Shown in pieces: positions 25,267-34,644 of a DNA stretch of 61,334 nt. The stretch is from CAHJXF01 sp038240015 (GTDB lineage: Bacteria; Pseudomonadota; Gammaproteobacteria; Burkholderiales; Burkholderiaceae_D): the NCBI GenBank assembly GCA_038240015.1, contig JBBSEF010000011.1, forward strand, positions 1 through 61,334, read 5' to 3'. The notes under the pieces are model-generated. The model saw nothing but the letters and a program-made list of their open reading frames with translations, was not told where the DNA came from and did not search any database. Made by a program: the position numbers and the translations under genes. The first letter of the stretch is position 1. Every line of letters begins with the position of its first letter.

Positions 25267-27600
25267 TCAACTCGCCATGCGAAACGTATTGCGGCCCGAG
25301 CGCTTGGCTTCGTAGAGCGCCTCGTCGGCGCGCCGCATCAGCAGCGACGGCGTTTCGTGTTCCGACCCACGCATCGCGATCCCGATGCTCGACGTCACCT
25401 GCAGAAAACTCTCGTCGATGATGAAAGGTTTCTGCACGGCGGCGATGATCTTGCGCGCGATGAATTGCGGCTCCTCGTCGCTGTGCAGCCCTTCCAGAAG
25501 GATGACGAATTCGTCGCCGGCCAGTCGCGCGACCGAGTCGGTGGGGCGCACCGCTTGCGCGAGTCGCTGCGCGAAATCCTTGAGCAGCGCGTCGCCGCCG
25601 GCATGGCCGAAGCGATCGTTAACCTGCTTGAAGTGATCGATGTCGAGAAACATCAGCGCCAGCGGTTCCCGCATGCCACGCTCGGACGACAACGTGGCGG
25701 CGAGTATCTCGTTGAACTGGTGGCGATTGGGCAGCCCGGTCAGCGTATCGAACTGCGCAAGACGCGTGAGCCGTTGCTCGGCTTCCTTCGCGGCGGTGAT
25801 GTTGAAGTGCATGCCGTACACGCCCCTGACCGCGCCTGTCGCTTCGTCGAAGTCGGGGATGAAGCTGCCTCTCAACCAGCGCGAACGCCGGCCAGATACC
25901 GGCACCTCGAGTTCGTATTCGTTGCGCTCTCCGCGCATGCTGCTCGCGAACTGAACCTCGAGTTGCGCCACCAGGTCGGGCGGCAGGAATTGTTCGAACG
26001 GGCGCCCGATGATCTCCGCAAGCGGTCGCTTGAACCACTTCTCGAACGCGAGGTTGGCGAATCGAAAGCACCGCGTCCGATCGATGTAGCAGATCATTGC
26101 CGGCATGTTGTCGGTGATGGTCACGAGGCGCTTCTCGCTTTCGGCGAGCCGAAGTTCGGACGCCCGGCGCTCGGTCACGTCATTGGTGAACGCATAGAAG
26201 CCCAGCACGTTGCCCGCTGCATCGAAATCGGGAACGTAATCGGTACGAATATGGAACACGTTCTCGCCCGTCCCGCCGCTGATCTCGGCTATGGTGGTCT
26301 CCCCGGCCAGCGCGCGACGGATATAGGGTTCGATCTTCCGATAGAGATCTTCGCCGCGGATTTCGCGAACCGTCTTGCCGATGAACTCGGCGGGCTCGAT
26401 CGTGGTCTGCGGACCCTGAAAATTGTTGACGAAGCGATAGCGTTCGTCCGCGTCGATGTAAGTGATCTTCGACGGCACGTTGTCCGAAATCTGGCGCATG
26501 TGATGCTGGCTCTTCTCGAGCGCGTTCTCGCGTTCCTCGAGCGCCGAAGCCATGCGATTGAAGTTTGTCGCGAGGGTCGCTATTTCTCCTCCGGTTACCA
26601 CGTCGCTGCGATGCGCGAGATCGCCAGCGGCGAGTCGTTCGGTGTCGGCGGCCAGACGCAGCAGCGGCCGGATCGTCCACGATGCCACGCGGCCGGCCAG
26701 CAGCATCACGAGTACCAGGATCGCAATTCCCACCCCGAGACTGGTCAAGAGACGTTCGCTAATGGGTGCGATCGCCTTCTCGATCGGCTCGCCCGCGTAC
26801 ACGATCCACGGCACTTTGGTTGCGACCGAGTAACCCAGATAGAGCCGTTGGCCATCGACGCCGGTGGCTTCGCGCGCGCCGCTGCCTTGCGCAAACGCCG
26901 CCTTGATGCGCTCGAGTTGACCCGCCGGCTTGCCGATCCAGCTTTCGGGATCGATCGAGCGGGCGACGATCGTTCCGTTTTGATCGAGCACGCTCACCAG
27001 CGTGCCGGGTTCGAGACGGTGATTCGGGTCGAGCTGCGCAATCAGGGCATTGAGCCGCGTGGCCATCGTGATGACCGCGATCATCCGGCCCTCTGCGTTG
27101 AAAACGGGGCGCGCGAACTGCGCGATCGATTCACCGCTGAGGCGCGAAACGATCGGCGCCTCGATCGCCAGACCGGGACGTTCGATGACCTCCATGAAAT
27201 AGCGCCGGTCCACGATGTTGATGCTGTGAATCGCGGGCGACGGATCGAGCGACGCGATGCTGCGGCCGCTCAGCGACCAGACCGCGATGTTGGAAACCGA
27301 GCTCGGGACGTTGCTGCGCATGTTCTGCAGCAGCGTCGATACCGAGGCGTTGTCGTTGATGTCGGGGCCGATCGAATGCGCCGCCGTCGCAAGGATGCTG
27401 TCCATCTGCTCGATGTGATCATCGAGCCGGGAGGAAAACAGATTCGCGAGCGACAGCGTCTGTTCGCGCAGGTGCGCCTTCTCGATGGCGGCCTGTTGGG
27501 TTGCGTTCCAAACGATGTAGGCCAGGAACGGCAGGCCGAACGCGATCACCACGGCGCGAAAACGCCAGCGGATATTCAGATGTTCGAGACCGTCGGTCAT
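25267..27600 (-). CDS. Membrane sensor diguanylate cyclase (Cache-HAMP-PAS-PAS-GGDEF)
   Basis: A 777-residue sensor with a helix near 13-35, a double-Cache extracytoplasmic region, a second helix (LGVGIAILVLVMLLAGRVA), HAMP, two PAS domains (ITYIDADERYRFVNN and MICYIDRTRCFRFANL) and a C-terminal GGDEF domain. The active-site loop is AGDEF, an accepted active variant, and RPTD five residues before it is an I-site. The start is uncertain: ATG 27600 gives a standard topology, but in-frame ATGs further upstream would add a basic leader. It shares architecture with the cyclase at 15513 and probably reads a different small ligand. Confidence 0.85.
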   Translation of the reverse strand: MTDGLEHLNIRWRFRAVVIAFGLPFLAYIVWNATQQAAIEKAHLREQTLSLANLFSSRLDDHIEQMDSILATAAHSIGPDINDNASVSTLLQNMRSNVPSSVSNIAVWSLSGRSIASLDPSPAIHSINIVDRRYFMEVIERPGLAIEAPIVSRLSGESIAQFARPVFNAEGRMIAVITMATRLNALIAQLDPNHRLEPGTLVSVLDQNGTIVARSIDPESWIGKPAGQLERIKAAFAQGSGAREATGVDGQRLYLGYSVATKVPWIVYAGEPIEKAIAPISERLLTSLGVGIAILVLVMLLAGRVASWTIRPLLRLAADTERLAAGDLAHRSDVVTGGEIATLATNFNRMASALEERENALEKSQHHMRQISDNVPSKITYIDADERYRFVNNFQGPQTTIEPAEFIGKTVREIRGEDLYRKIEPYIRRALAGETTIAEISGGTGENVFHIRTDYVPDFDAAGNVLGFYAFTNDVTERRASELRLAESEKRLVTITDNMPAMICYIDRTRCFRFANLAFEKWFKRPLAEIIGRPFEQFLPPDLVAQLEVQFASSMRGERNEYELEVPVSGRRSRWLRGSFIPDFDEATGAVRGVYGMHFNITAAKEAEQRLTRLAQFDTLTGLPNRHQFNEILAATLSSERGMREPLALMFLDIDHFKQVNDRFGHAGGDALLKDFAQRLAQAVRPTDSVARLAGDEFVILLEGLHSDEEPQFIARKIIAAVQKPFIIDESFLQVTSSIGIAMRGSEHETPSLLMRRADEALYEAKRSGRNTFRMAS

Positions 27601-27933
27601 GAGACGCTCACGCGCCATGCGACGCCACCCCGCCCACCACGCCGACACGCCTGTCGCGCGAGACGCATTCGACTCTGAATCACGCTGCGAAACCGACTTC
27701 ATTTCATCATCATCCACACTGCCCGGACTCACCAGCCTGCTACGAACACGAGAGGCCGCATCCCGGCAGACTTCACCTGGTAACAATGTATCGCCCGCGC
27801 CGTGGAATTCTTGAGGGATTTCGTTGGAAATGCGCGGCCCGTTCGCGGGTGCGCAACGCACGACGGCGCAAATTCAAATCACCGCAAGAACGCGACGCAG
27901 CGCATCGACCGCCGAGGATGGCAACCGGTTGCG
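27601..27933. other. Intergenic or leader stretch upstream of the diguanylate cyclase
   Basis: About 330 bp between the chosen GGDEF-gene start and the small coiled-coil gene. The cyclase frame stays open to 27861, so a longer N-terminus is possible, but it is arginine-rich and lacks a clear ribosome binding site. I see no other gene or hairpin here. Confidence 0.4.
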
Positions 27934-28173
27934 TCAGACCCAGTGAAAGCCTTTCGCAAGCAACCCGGCGAGACCGATCGATGAGGCAATCACCATGCCG
28001 CCGAGGATGAGCAGATGCGCATCGACCTTCTTGGCAAGGGCGCGCAGATCGGTCTTGACCTCGCCCAAGTCACGCTGAATGTGCTCGGCATGAGCTTCGA
28101 GTTTTGCGATTCTGGCTTCCATGCCTGAATCATACGGCCCGCTTCCGCTGGGATCAATTGGCATTGCCGACAT
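27934..28173 (-). CDS. Small coiled-coil protein with C-terminal membrane helix
   Basis: A 79-residue protein: a short acidic start, then a heptad-like coiled coil (MEARIAKLEAHAEHIQRDLG, continuing EVKTDLRALAKKVDAH), then one hydrophobic helix (LLILGGMVIASSIGLAGLLA). This layout is common in small XhlA-like or hypothetical proteins that anchor a coiled coil to the inner membrane. An alternative start is the internal ATG at 28122. No function is indicated. It sits alone between acetoacetyl-CoA synthetase and the cyclase. Confidence 0.6.
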   Translation of the reverse strand: MSAMPIDPSGSGPYDSGMEARIAKLEAHAEHIQRDLGEVKTDLRALAKKVDAHLLILGGMVIASSIGLAGLLAKGFHWV

Positions 28174-28335
28174 CGCCTGGTCCTCTCATCATCCGGCTCG
28201 CGAACATGATTCTTGATCTGTCGGCATGAAGTCAAGATTCATTCCGACGATGCGGATTCAGGACACGAGGTGACGCCGATTGATTCGCCGACCATTCGCA
28301 GCTTTCCAATAAGCAAAGCGTATCGGCCTGCGTGC

Positions 28336-30393
28336 TTACCGGATTTCCCTCCGACTCTCCACCAACGCGACAAACCAATCCATGCTCTCGGGGTTCGCCA
28401 TCGCATCGAGATTGACGACCGCAGCCAGCGGCTGGCCCATCAACAACTTCTTGACCGGCAGTTCCAGTTTCTTGCCCGACAGCGTGCGCGGCACCGACGC
28501 GATGGCGTAGACGTCGTTGGGAACGTGACGGGGCGACAGCGCCAGTCTCACTTCGGCCTTGATATGCGCGATCAGCGTGTCGTCGAGTGTATGGCCTTCA
28601 CGCAATACGACGAACAAGGGCATCCACGACTCGCGCCCGAGATATTCGAGATCGACGACCAGGCTGTCGATCACTTCGGGCAGCGCCTCGACCGCGCGGT
28701 AGAGCTCGCTCGTGCCCATGCGGATGCCGTGACGATTGATGGTCGCGTCGGAGCGGCCATAGATCACGGCGCCGAGCGTGCGCTGGCCGTCGTCTTCGAC
28801 ATGCGCGATCAACTTGATCCAGTCGCCGTGCCGCCACACACCGGGATAGGTGTCGTAGTAGCTCTCGATCAAACGCCGCTCTCCGGGATCGTTCCAGAAG
28901 TAGAGCGGCATCGAGGGGATCGCCTCGGTGCACACGAGTTCGCCCACTTCATCGATCAAAGGCCGGCCGCGTTCATCGAAGGCCGCGACCGCGGCGCCGA
29001 GCGCGCGGCATTGCATCTCGCCGACGCGAACCGGCAGCGTGACCGAGCCGGTCGTGAACGAGGCCGCCAGATCGGTGCCGCCCGAAATCGGGACCAGCCA
29101 CAGGTCGCTCTTCACGTGCGCGTAGATCCAGCGATACGCGTCGTCGGACAAGGGCGATCCGGTCGAGCCGAGGCTCTGCAATTTCGAAAGGTCGAAGTAG
29201 AGTCCCGGTTCGACACCGGCCTTCAGGCACGACGCATGAAACGCCGCGCCCGCGCCGAAAAAGTCGATGCCGCGCTCGGCGACAAAACGCCACAACGTGT
29301 TCCAGTCGGGCCATCCTGCGTTGCCATCGTAGATGCACGCGGTCGCTCCGCACATCAATGCCGCGACTTGCGAGTTCCACATGATCCATCCACTGCTCGC
29401 GTACCAATGGAAGCGGTCGCCCGGCGCGACGTCGAGTTGCAGCCGGGTGTCTTTCATCGCGACCAGGATCACGCCACCATGGCCGTGCACGATCGCCTTG
29501 GGGCTGCCGGTGGTGCCGCTCGAATACACGATCCACAGCGGATGATCGAAAGGCAGCATCGCGCACGACAGCGCAGCGTTCGATGCGATGGCGTCGGACC
29601 AATCGATCACGCGGGTCACACGCGTCACGTGCGCCAGTGCGCGCGAGCGCAATGCGTTCGCTGGTCGCGAATGCTCATCGACGACCGATACGACGATCAG
29701 CGTCTTCACGCTAGTCAATTGTTCAAGGAGACCAATGACCGTCTCGCTGCGGTCGTGGACCTTGCCGCCATAGCGATACGCATCGCACGCGATCAAAGCC
29801 ACCGGCTCGATCTGACGAAAGCGATCGAGCACGCCGACCGCACCCATGTCGGGCGCGCACACCGACCACACCGCGCCGATGCTCGCGACCGCGAGAAACG
29901 CAATGATGGTCTCGGGCACGTTGGGCAAATACGCGACGACGCGATCGCCCGCAACCATACCGGCCGCAGTGAGCGTAGCGGCCAGCGACGCGACGTGTCG
30001 TTCGAGCTCGGGCCACGACAGGTCGGGCTGATCGCCGAGCTCGTTGCGAAATACGATGGCCGGTCGAGTCGAGTCCTGCGCACTCGCGGCGCGCCCGTTG
30101 CGAAATACTTCGGCAACGTAATTGAGCGTCGCGCCTTCGAACCACTTCGCACCCGGCATCACATGCCGATCGAGCACGCGTACATGCGGCGTGGGCGATT
30201 CGATCTCGAAGTATTCCCAGATCGATTGCCAGAATTCTTCGAGCGAATCGACCGACCATTGCCACAAAGATTCGTAGCCGCTGAATGTGCGGCCGCGCGT
30301 GATGCCGCGCGTTTGCTCGAGCCAGTTCTTGTAGGCCGTCACTTGCGCATCGCGTATCCGCGCGGGCGATGGTCGCCAGATGATCTCGCTCAT
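28336..30393 (-). CDS. Acetoacetate-CoA ligase
   Basis: This enzyme activates acetoacetate to acetoacetyl-CoA with ATP, feeding thiolase, polyhydroxybutyrate or ketone-body routes. The 685-residue chain has the family N-terminus (WRPSPARIRDAQVTAYKNWL), the ATP loop YSSGTTGSPKAIVHG near residue 285, WIMWNSQVAAL, VPISGGTDLAASF, YGRSDATINRHGIRMGTSE and the catalytic lysine in RTLSGKKLELPVKKLL. Length and motifs fit acetoacetyl-CoA synthetase rather than acetyl-CoA synthetase. Its ATG overlaps the stop of the acetyltransferase gene, and it is the last gene of the livK-livH-liv(MG)-livF operon. Leucine breakdown yields acetoacetate, which would explain that linkage. Confidence 0.9.
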   Translation of the reverse strand: MSEIIWRPSPARIRDAQVTAYKNWLEQTRGITRGRTFSGYESLWQWSVDSLEEFWQSIWEYFEIESPTPHVRVLDRHVMPGAKWFEGATLNYVAEVFRNGRAASAQDSTRPAIVFRNELGDQPDLSWPELERHVASLAATLTAAGMVAGDRVVAYLPNVPETIIAFLAVASIGAVWSVCAPDMGAVGVLDRFRQIEPVALIACDAYRYGGKVHDRSETVIGLLEQLTSVKTLIVVSVVDEHSRPANALRSRALAHVTRVTRVIDWSDAIASNAALSCAMLPFDHPLWIVYSSGTTGSPKAIVHGHGGVILVAMKDTRLQLDVAPGDRFHWYASSGWIMWNSQVAALMCGATACIYDGNAGWPDWNTLWRFVAERGIDFFGAGAAFHASCLKAGVEPGLYFDLSKLQSLGSTGSPLSDDAYRWIYAHVKSDLWLVPISGGTDLAASFTTGSVTLPVRVGEMQCRALGAAVAAFDERGRPLIDEVGELVCTEAIPSMPLYFWNDPGERRLIESYYDTYPGVWRHGDWIKLIAHVEDDGQRTLGAVIYGRSDATINRHGIRMGTSELYRAVEALPEVIDSLVVDLEYLGRESWMPLFVVLREGHTLDDTLIAHIKAEVRLALSPRHVPNDVYAIASVPRTLSGKKLELPVKKLLMGQPLAAVVNLDAMANPESMDWFVALVESRREIR

Positions 30394-30914
30394 GTCGTGG
30401 ACGGACTGTCGAACTCAAGCACCGCGTAGGGCCCTTGCTCGCCGTCCCCGTAACCGACCTCGCGCCAACCGAACGATGAATAGAACGCCAGCGCAGCGGT
30501 GTTTGCGCGAACGCATTTCAAGCGCCACGGAAGGGCAAGCCGGGTGCGAAGGAAGGAAAGCAGCGCCGTGGCGACGCCCTGACGCGCGAACTCTGGCGCC
30601 ACGTACAGATGATGGACGAAAGAATCCGATTCGTAGACCGAAAGAAAACCTTTGAGGCGTCCATCGGGCGCGCAACTGACGTAGACGGCTTCGCCGTGCG
30701 ACACGCTGGCGAAGTCGGATTGGAGGCGGGCGCACTCCGGCAGCCAGGCGGCGTTGCCGATGATGCGCGCATAGAGGTTCCCGATGGCTTCGGTATCAGT
30801 CGATGCGGCGGCTCTGACTTCATGCGTCGGCAAGTCGCTCTCTCTCGGCGAATATCGGTCGTGTGTACAAATCGCATACTCAATACATGTTGATCGATAC
30901 GGCCACGTGCTCAC
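30390..30914 (-). CDS. GNAT acetyltransferase
   Basis: A 174-residue acetyltransferase with acetyl-CoA-binding loop APEFARQGVATALLSFL and a C-terminal ALAFYSSFGWREVGYG. The GTG at 30914 overlaps the livF stop, but the first 27 residues look unlike the family. A TTG start at about codon 28 (LPTHEVRAAAS) is a credible alternative. It lies between livF and acetoacetate-CoA ligase and overlaps both. The substrate is unknown. Confidence 0.75.
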   Translation of the reverse strand: MSTWPYRSTCIEYAICTHDRYSPRESDLPTHEVRAAASTDTEAIGNLYARIIGNAAWLPECARLQSDFASVSHGEAVYVSCAPDGRLKGFLSVYESDSFVHHLYVAPEFARQGVATALLSFLRTRLALPWRLKCVRANTAALAFYSSFGWREVGYGDGEQGPYAVLEFDSPSTT

Positions 30915-31696
30915 CCCTCCCGCTTCTCCCCCAACCCCAGATAACTCTCGATCACACGCGGGTTGCTCGCGAGTTCTTTCGCCGGTCCTTTCAACGCGAC
31001 CGAGCCGGTTTCGAGCACGTAGCCATAGTCGGCGACTTGCAACGCGGCGCGCGCGTTCTGTTCGACCAGCAACGTAGCGACACCAGTCGCACGCAACGCC
31101 GCGATGATGTGGAATATTTCGCGGACGATCAGAGGCGCCAGCCCGAGACTGGGTTCGTCGAGCATCAACAGCCTGGGCTTGCCCATCAGCGCGCGCCCCA
31201 CCGCCAGCATCTGACGCTCGCCGCCCGAGAGCGTGCCGGCCTGCTGCTTGCGTCTTTCTTTCAGTCGCGGAAAAAGCGTGAAGACGTGGTCGAGCTCATC
31301 GGACCAACGTTTGTGTTCGTCACCGCGTCGCAGTCGATAGCGACGAAACGCGCCTAGCATCAGGTTGTCTTCGACACTCATGCTCGCGAACAACTCACGC
31401 TTCTCGGGTACCAGCGCCATGCCGCGCGCGACGCGCTCTTCGGCGCCGCGCAACTCGATGCGCCCGCCCTCGTAGTCGATCGCGCCCGCGCAATGACCGT
31501 TGGTCGGCAACGAGCCCATCAAGGCATTGAGCAGCGTGGACTTGCCTGCGCCGTTTGCGCCGATCACCGTCACGATCTGTCCGGGTGCGACATCGAGATC
31601 GGTCGGCGCGAGCGCGGTGACTTTGCCGTAGCGTGCGGACAGTCCACGCACCGAGAGGATCGCATCGTGCGTGGCGCGCTCGACGGCCGCAGTCAT
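30911..31696 (-). CDS. livF: HAAT-family ABC importer ATPase, LivF type
   Basis: One of two ATPase domains of the importer, 261 residues. Walker A GANGAGKST, the LivF-typical ALVPEKRELFASMSVEDNL, signature LSGGERQMLAVGRAL, Walker B LLMLDEPSLGLAP and LLVEQNARAALQVAD are all present. ATG overlaps the TGA of the upstream LivM-LivG fusion. It is expected to form a heterodimer with the ATPase half of that fusion. Confidence 0.9.
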   Translation of the reverse strand: MTAAVERATHDAILSVRGLSARYGKVTALAPTDLDVAPGQIVTVIGANGAGKSTLLNALMGSLPTNGHCAGAIDYEGGRIELRGAEERVARGMALVPEKRELFASMSVEDNLMLGAFRRYRLRRGDEHKRWSDELDHVFTLFPRLKERRKQQAGTLSGGERQMLAVGRALMGKPRLLMLDEPSLGLAPLIVREIFHIIAALRATGVATLLVEQNARAALQVADYGYVLETGSVALKGPAKELASNPRVIESYLGLGEKREG

Positions 31697-33579
31697 GCGC
31701 GCACCTCATGTTCCAGCTCGCCATCAATGCCCCCGAGGTAAGCCTCGAGCACCACCGGATCGCGCTGGATCTCGCGCGGCAATCCTTCGGCGAGCTTGCT
31801 GCCGAAGTCCATCACGAACAGATGATCGGTGAGCCCCATCACGAATTCCATGTCGTGCTCGACCAGGAGGATGCTCATGCCTTCGGTGCGCAACTGGCGC
31901 AGCACATCCGCCAACGCCTGCTTCTCCTTGTAACGCAGACCGGCGGCGGGTTCGTCAAGCAGTAGTAGCACGGGATCGGACGCGAGAGCGCGCGCGATTT
32001 CGAGGATGCGTTGCTGCCCGAGCGGGAGATTGCCGGCTTGCTCGAACAGACAATGACCGAGTCCCACGCGTTGCAATTGCAATGCAGCCTCATGACGCAG
32101 ACGCGCTTCCTCTTTGCGATCCAGGCGCAGCGACGCGCGCACCAGACCCACCGACGAACGCAAGTGCGCGCCGAGTGCGACGTTGTCGATCACGCTCATC
32201 CCGGCCAACAGTTGCACGTGCTGAAAGGTGCGTCCCAACCCCTTGGCGCTGATGTGGCGCGCGAGCATGCCGTCGATGCGCTCGTTTCTGAACAGCACTT
32301 CGCCGCGCGTGATCGGCAACACGCCGGTGATGAGGTTGAAGGTCGTGCTCTTGCCTGCACCGTTGGGCCCGATCAATCCCATGATCTCGCCGGCGCGTAC
32401 CTTGAAGCTGATGTCGTTGACGGCGACGAGGCCGCCGAACTCTTTGCGAATCGCACGCACTTCGAGCACCACGTCGCCGGCGGCGGGTCGCTCGCGTTTG
32501 GGTAATGCGTCGGCCTTACGTACAACCATCGGCACGACCATCGACGAGGTCCTTGTAGCGACCGCGCCGAATTCATCGTCCTCCAACTTCGCGTCCCCTT
32601 TAAAAAACCCCGTGATGATCGGCCACAACCCCTGCGGCGCGCGCTGCAACAGGAAGACCAGCAGCATGCCGAACACGATGCTCTCGAAGTTGCCGTTGCT
32701 GCCCAACAAGCGCGGCAACCAGTTCTGCAATTGATCGCGCGCAATCGTGACGACACCCGCGCCCAGCAGCGCACCCCACACGTGCGCCGCGCCGCCGACC
32801 ACCGCCATGAACAAATATTCGATGCCCGCATTGATGCCGAACGGCGTCGGGTTCACGACTCTTTGCAGATGCGCGTACAGCCAGCCCGATATCGATGCGA
32901 GCAGCGCGGCGTAAACGAAGATCACGATCTTCACTCGCGTCGTGTTCACGCCGAACGATTCGGCCATGATCGCGCCGCCACGCAATGCGCGAATCGCGCG
33001 GCCGGGCCGCGAGTCGAGCAGCGCCTGCACCGCGAGCACGCTGGCGATCACGAACAGCCAGATCAGAAAATAAATATCGCGCCCGTGTTCCAGCGACCAG
33101 CCGAACAGCGTGATCGGCGGCAAGCCGTTCAAGCCGTCGTACTTGCCCAGCCACTCCATATTGCCGAACAAGAAGTAGAAGCTGATGCCCCAGGCAATCG
33201 TACCCAGCGGCAGATAGTGTCCCGACAAGCGCAAGGTCACGAGACCGATCACGAGCGCGATCACAGCCGTCGCGACAAGACCCGCAGGCAGCGTGAGCCA
33301 CGGCGACACGTGATGCACGGTCGTCAAGTAGCCGGTCATGTACGCGCCGATGCCGACGAACGTCGCTTGCCCGAACGACGTGAGGCCGCCGACGCCGGTG
33401 AGCAGCACCAACCCGAGCACGACCAGACTCGCCATGCCGATGTAGTTGAGCAGCGTGATCCAGAACTCGGGCGTGTTCGGATAGAGCGGCAGCGCGATCA
33501 ACACCGCGAGTGCGACCGCGAGGGCGATGCGGCTCGCGGTGAACCGCGAGGGATGGTCGCGCGACATCGGCGCGTTCAC
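31693..33579 (-). CDS. Fused LivM permease and LivG ATPase
   Basis: A 628-residue fusion. Residues 1 to about 320 are a LivM permease (LVLLTGVGGLTSFGQATFVG; AVVGGAAHVWGALLGAG). A charged linker follows (KLEDDEFGAVATRTSS), and residues about 365-628 are a LivG ATPase with Walker A GPNGAGKST, FQHVQLLAGMSVIDNVALGA, signature region LPLGQQRILEIARALA and Walker B LLLLDEPAAGL. The GTG start overlaps the livH stop (GTGA); an ATG four codons later is possible. The LivM-LivG order is found in various proteobacteria. It differs from the LivG-LivF fusion at 1789, so two unrelated fusion layouts exist in one window. Confidence 0.9.
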   Translation of the reverse strand: MNAPMSRDHPSRFTASRIALAVALAVLIALPLYPNTPEFWITLLNYIGMASLVVLGLVLLTGVGGLTSFGQATFVGIGAYMTGYLTTVHHVSPWLTLPAGLVATAVIALVIGLVTLRLSGHYLPLGTIAWGISFYFLFGNMEWLGKYDGLNGLPPITLFGWSLEHGRDIYFLIWLFVIASVLAVQALLDSRPGRAIRALRGGAIMAESFGVNTTRVKIVIFVYAALLASISGWLYAHLQRVVNPTPFGINAGIEYLFMAVVGGAAHVWGALLGAGVVTIARDQLQNWLPRLLGSNGNFESIVFGMLLVFLLQRAPQGLWPIITGFFKGDAKLEDDEFGAVATRTSSMVVPMVVRKADALPKRERPAAGDVVLEVRAIRKEFGGLVAVNDISFKVRAGEIMGLIGPNGAGKSTTFNLITGVLPITRGEVLFRNERIDGMLARHISAKGLGRTFQHVQLLAGMSVIDNVALGAHLRSSVGLVRASLRLDRKEEARLRHEAALQLQRVGLGHCLFEQAGNLPLGQQRILEIARALASDPVLLLLDEPAAGLRYKEKQALADVLRQLRTEGMSILLVEHDMEFVMGLTDHLFVMDFGSKLAEGLPREIQRDPVVLEAYLGGIDGELEHEVRA

Positions 33580-34613
33580 TCTTCCTCCTCGACATGATGG
33601 CTAGTCATCGAGCGCAACAACAGCACCGGAATGATCAGCGTGAAGACGATCACTTCCTTGTATGCGCTCGCCCAGAACGACGAGAAGGCTTCAAGCAGGC
33701 CGACGAGTATCGCGCCCAATGCAGCCAGCGGATAACTCGCAAGCCCGCCGATGATCGCGGCGACGAAACCCTTGAGACCGACGAGAAAACCCGAGTCGTA
33801 GTAGATGGTTGTGATCGGCGCGATCAACATACCGGAGAACGTGCCTATCAAGGCCGCGACCGCGAACGTAATGCGCCCGCTCATCACAGTGCTGATGCCC
33901 ATCAAGCGCGCGCCACGACGATTGACCGCGGTCGCGCGCAGCGCCTTGCCGTAGAGCGTGAATTCGAAGAAGAGATAGAGTGCGGCGATCAACAGCACAC
34001 TCGTTGCCACCACCACCAGACTTTGCCCCGACACCGTCAGCGCGCCAAGCGCGATCGAGCCTTCGGCGAACGCCGGCGTGCGCGAACCTTCGGCGCCGAA
34101 AAAGATCAGACCGAGTCCCGTCATCGCGAGATGCACGCCGACCGACACGATCAACAACACCAGCACCGATGCTTCAGCCACCGGTTGATACGCGATGCGA
34201 TAGAGAATCGGGCCGAGCGGCACGACCAGCGCGAGCGTGAGCAATACGTGCACGCCGAGCGGCAGCGCATGGCCCGCTGCAAAGCGCGCCATCGCATAGA
34301 GCGCGATCGGCAACAAGAGATAGCCGAGCGTCGAGCGAACGAGCGGACTGAAGTTGCGCATGCGCACGGCGACTGCGATGTCCATCAACAACGCGACCAC
34401 GCCCGCGCCCACCAACAGCAACGCCGTGCCCGGCGTCTTGCCCGCGACGAAGCCCGCGAGCGTCAACGCGCCGAAGGTGACGAACTCGCCTTGCGGAATG
34501 AAGATCGCGCGCGTGACCGCGAACACCAGCACCAGCGCGATCGCCAGCAAGGCATAGATCGCGCCGTTGGTGATCCCATCCTGAACCAGGATCAGCGCGA
34601 TCGATGTGTCCAT
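33576..34613 (-). CDS. livH: HAAT-family ABC importer permease, LivH type
   Basis: A 345-residue LivH permease, longer than most (about 290-300) because of an extra hydrophobic block in the first third (TLGYLLLPIALYAMARF). Hallmarks are GAIYALLAIALVLVFAVTRA, IPQGEFVTFGALTLAGF, and the loop FVAAIIGGLASYPLAALGAI. The start is ATG 34611-34613, preceded by a GGGAG ribosome binding site that lies within a perfect inverted repeat (34623-34641). Confidence 0.9.
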   Translation of the reverse strand: MDTSIALILVQDGITNGAIYALLAIALVLVFAVTRAIFIPQGEFVTFGALTLAGFVAGKTPGTALLLVGAGVVALLMDIAVAVRMRNFSPLVRSTLGYLLLPIALYAMARFAAGHALPLGVHVLLTLALVVPLGPILYRIAYQPVAEASVLVLLIVSVGVHLAMTGLGLIFFGAEGSRTPAFAEGSIALGALTVSGQSLVVVATSVLLIAALYLFFEFTLYGKALRATAVNRRGARLMGISTVMSGRITFAVAALIGTFSGMLIAPITTIYYDSGFLVGLKGFVAAIIGGLASYPLAALGAILVGLLEAFSSFWASAYKEVIVFTLIIPVLLLRSMTSHHVEEEE

Positions 34614-34622
34614 CGTCGACTC

Positions 34623-34641
34623 CCTCCCCTTCAAGGGGAGG
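34623..34641 (-). promoter_or_regulatory. Perfect inverted repeat overlapping the livH ribosome binding site
   Basis: CCTCCCCTT, one base, AAGGGGAGG. In the transcript this forms a GC-rich hairpin between livK and livH. The downstream arm supplies the GGGGAGG part of the livH ribosome binding site, so folding could hide it and lower permease translation relative to the binding protein. There is no U-run, so it is not a classic terminator. It may also stop 3'-end decay of livK mRNA. Confidence 0.6.
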
Positions 34642-34644
34642 AGC

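Noticed and set aside
25093..27678. A very long open frame (about 860 codons) on the plus strand
   Set aside because: It lies exactly opposite the GGDEF sensor gene and has Arg/His/Gln-rich, domain-free sequence. It is an antisense shadow of high-GC coding DNA.
28213..30429. A long plus-strand open frame opposite acetoacetate-CoA ligase
   Set aside because: The minus-strand gene has all ligase motifs; the antisense frame has none and is compositionally typical of a shadow.
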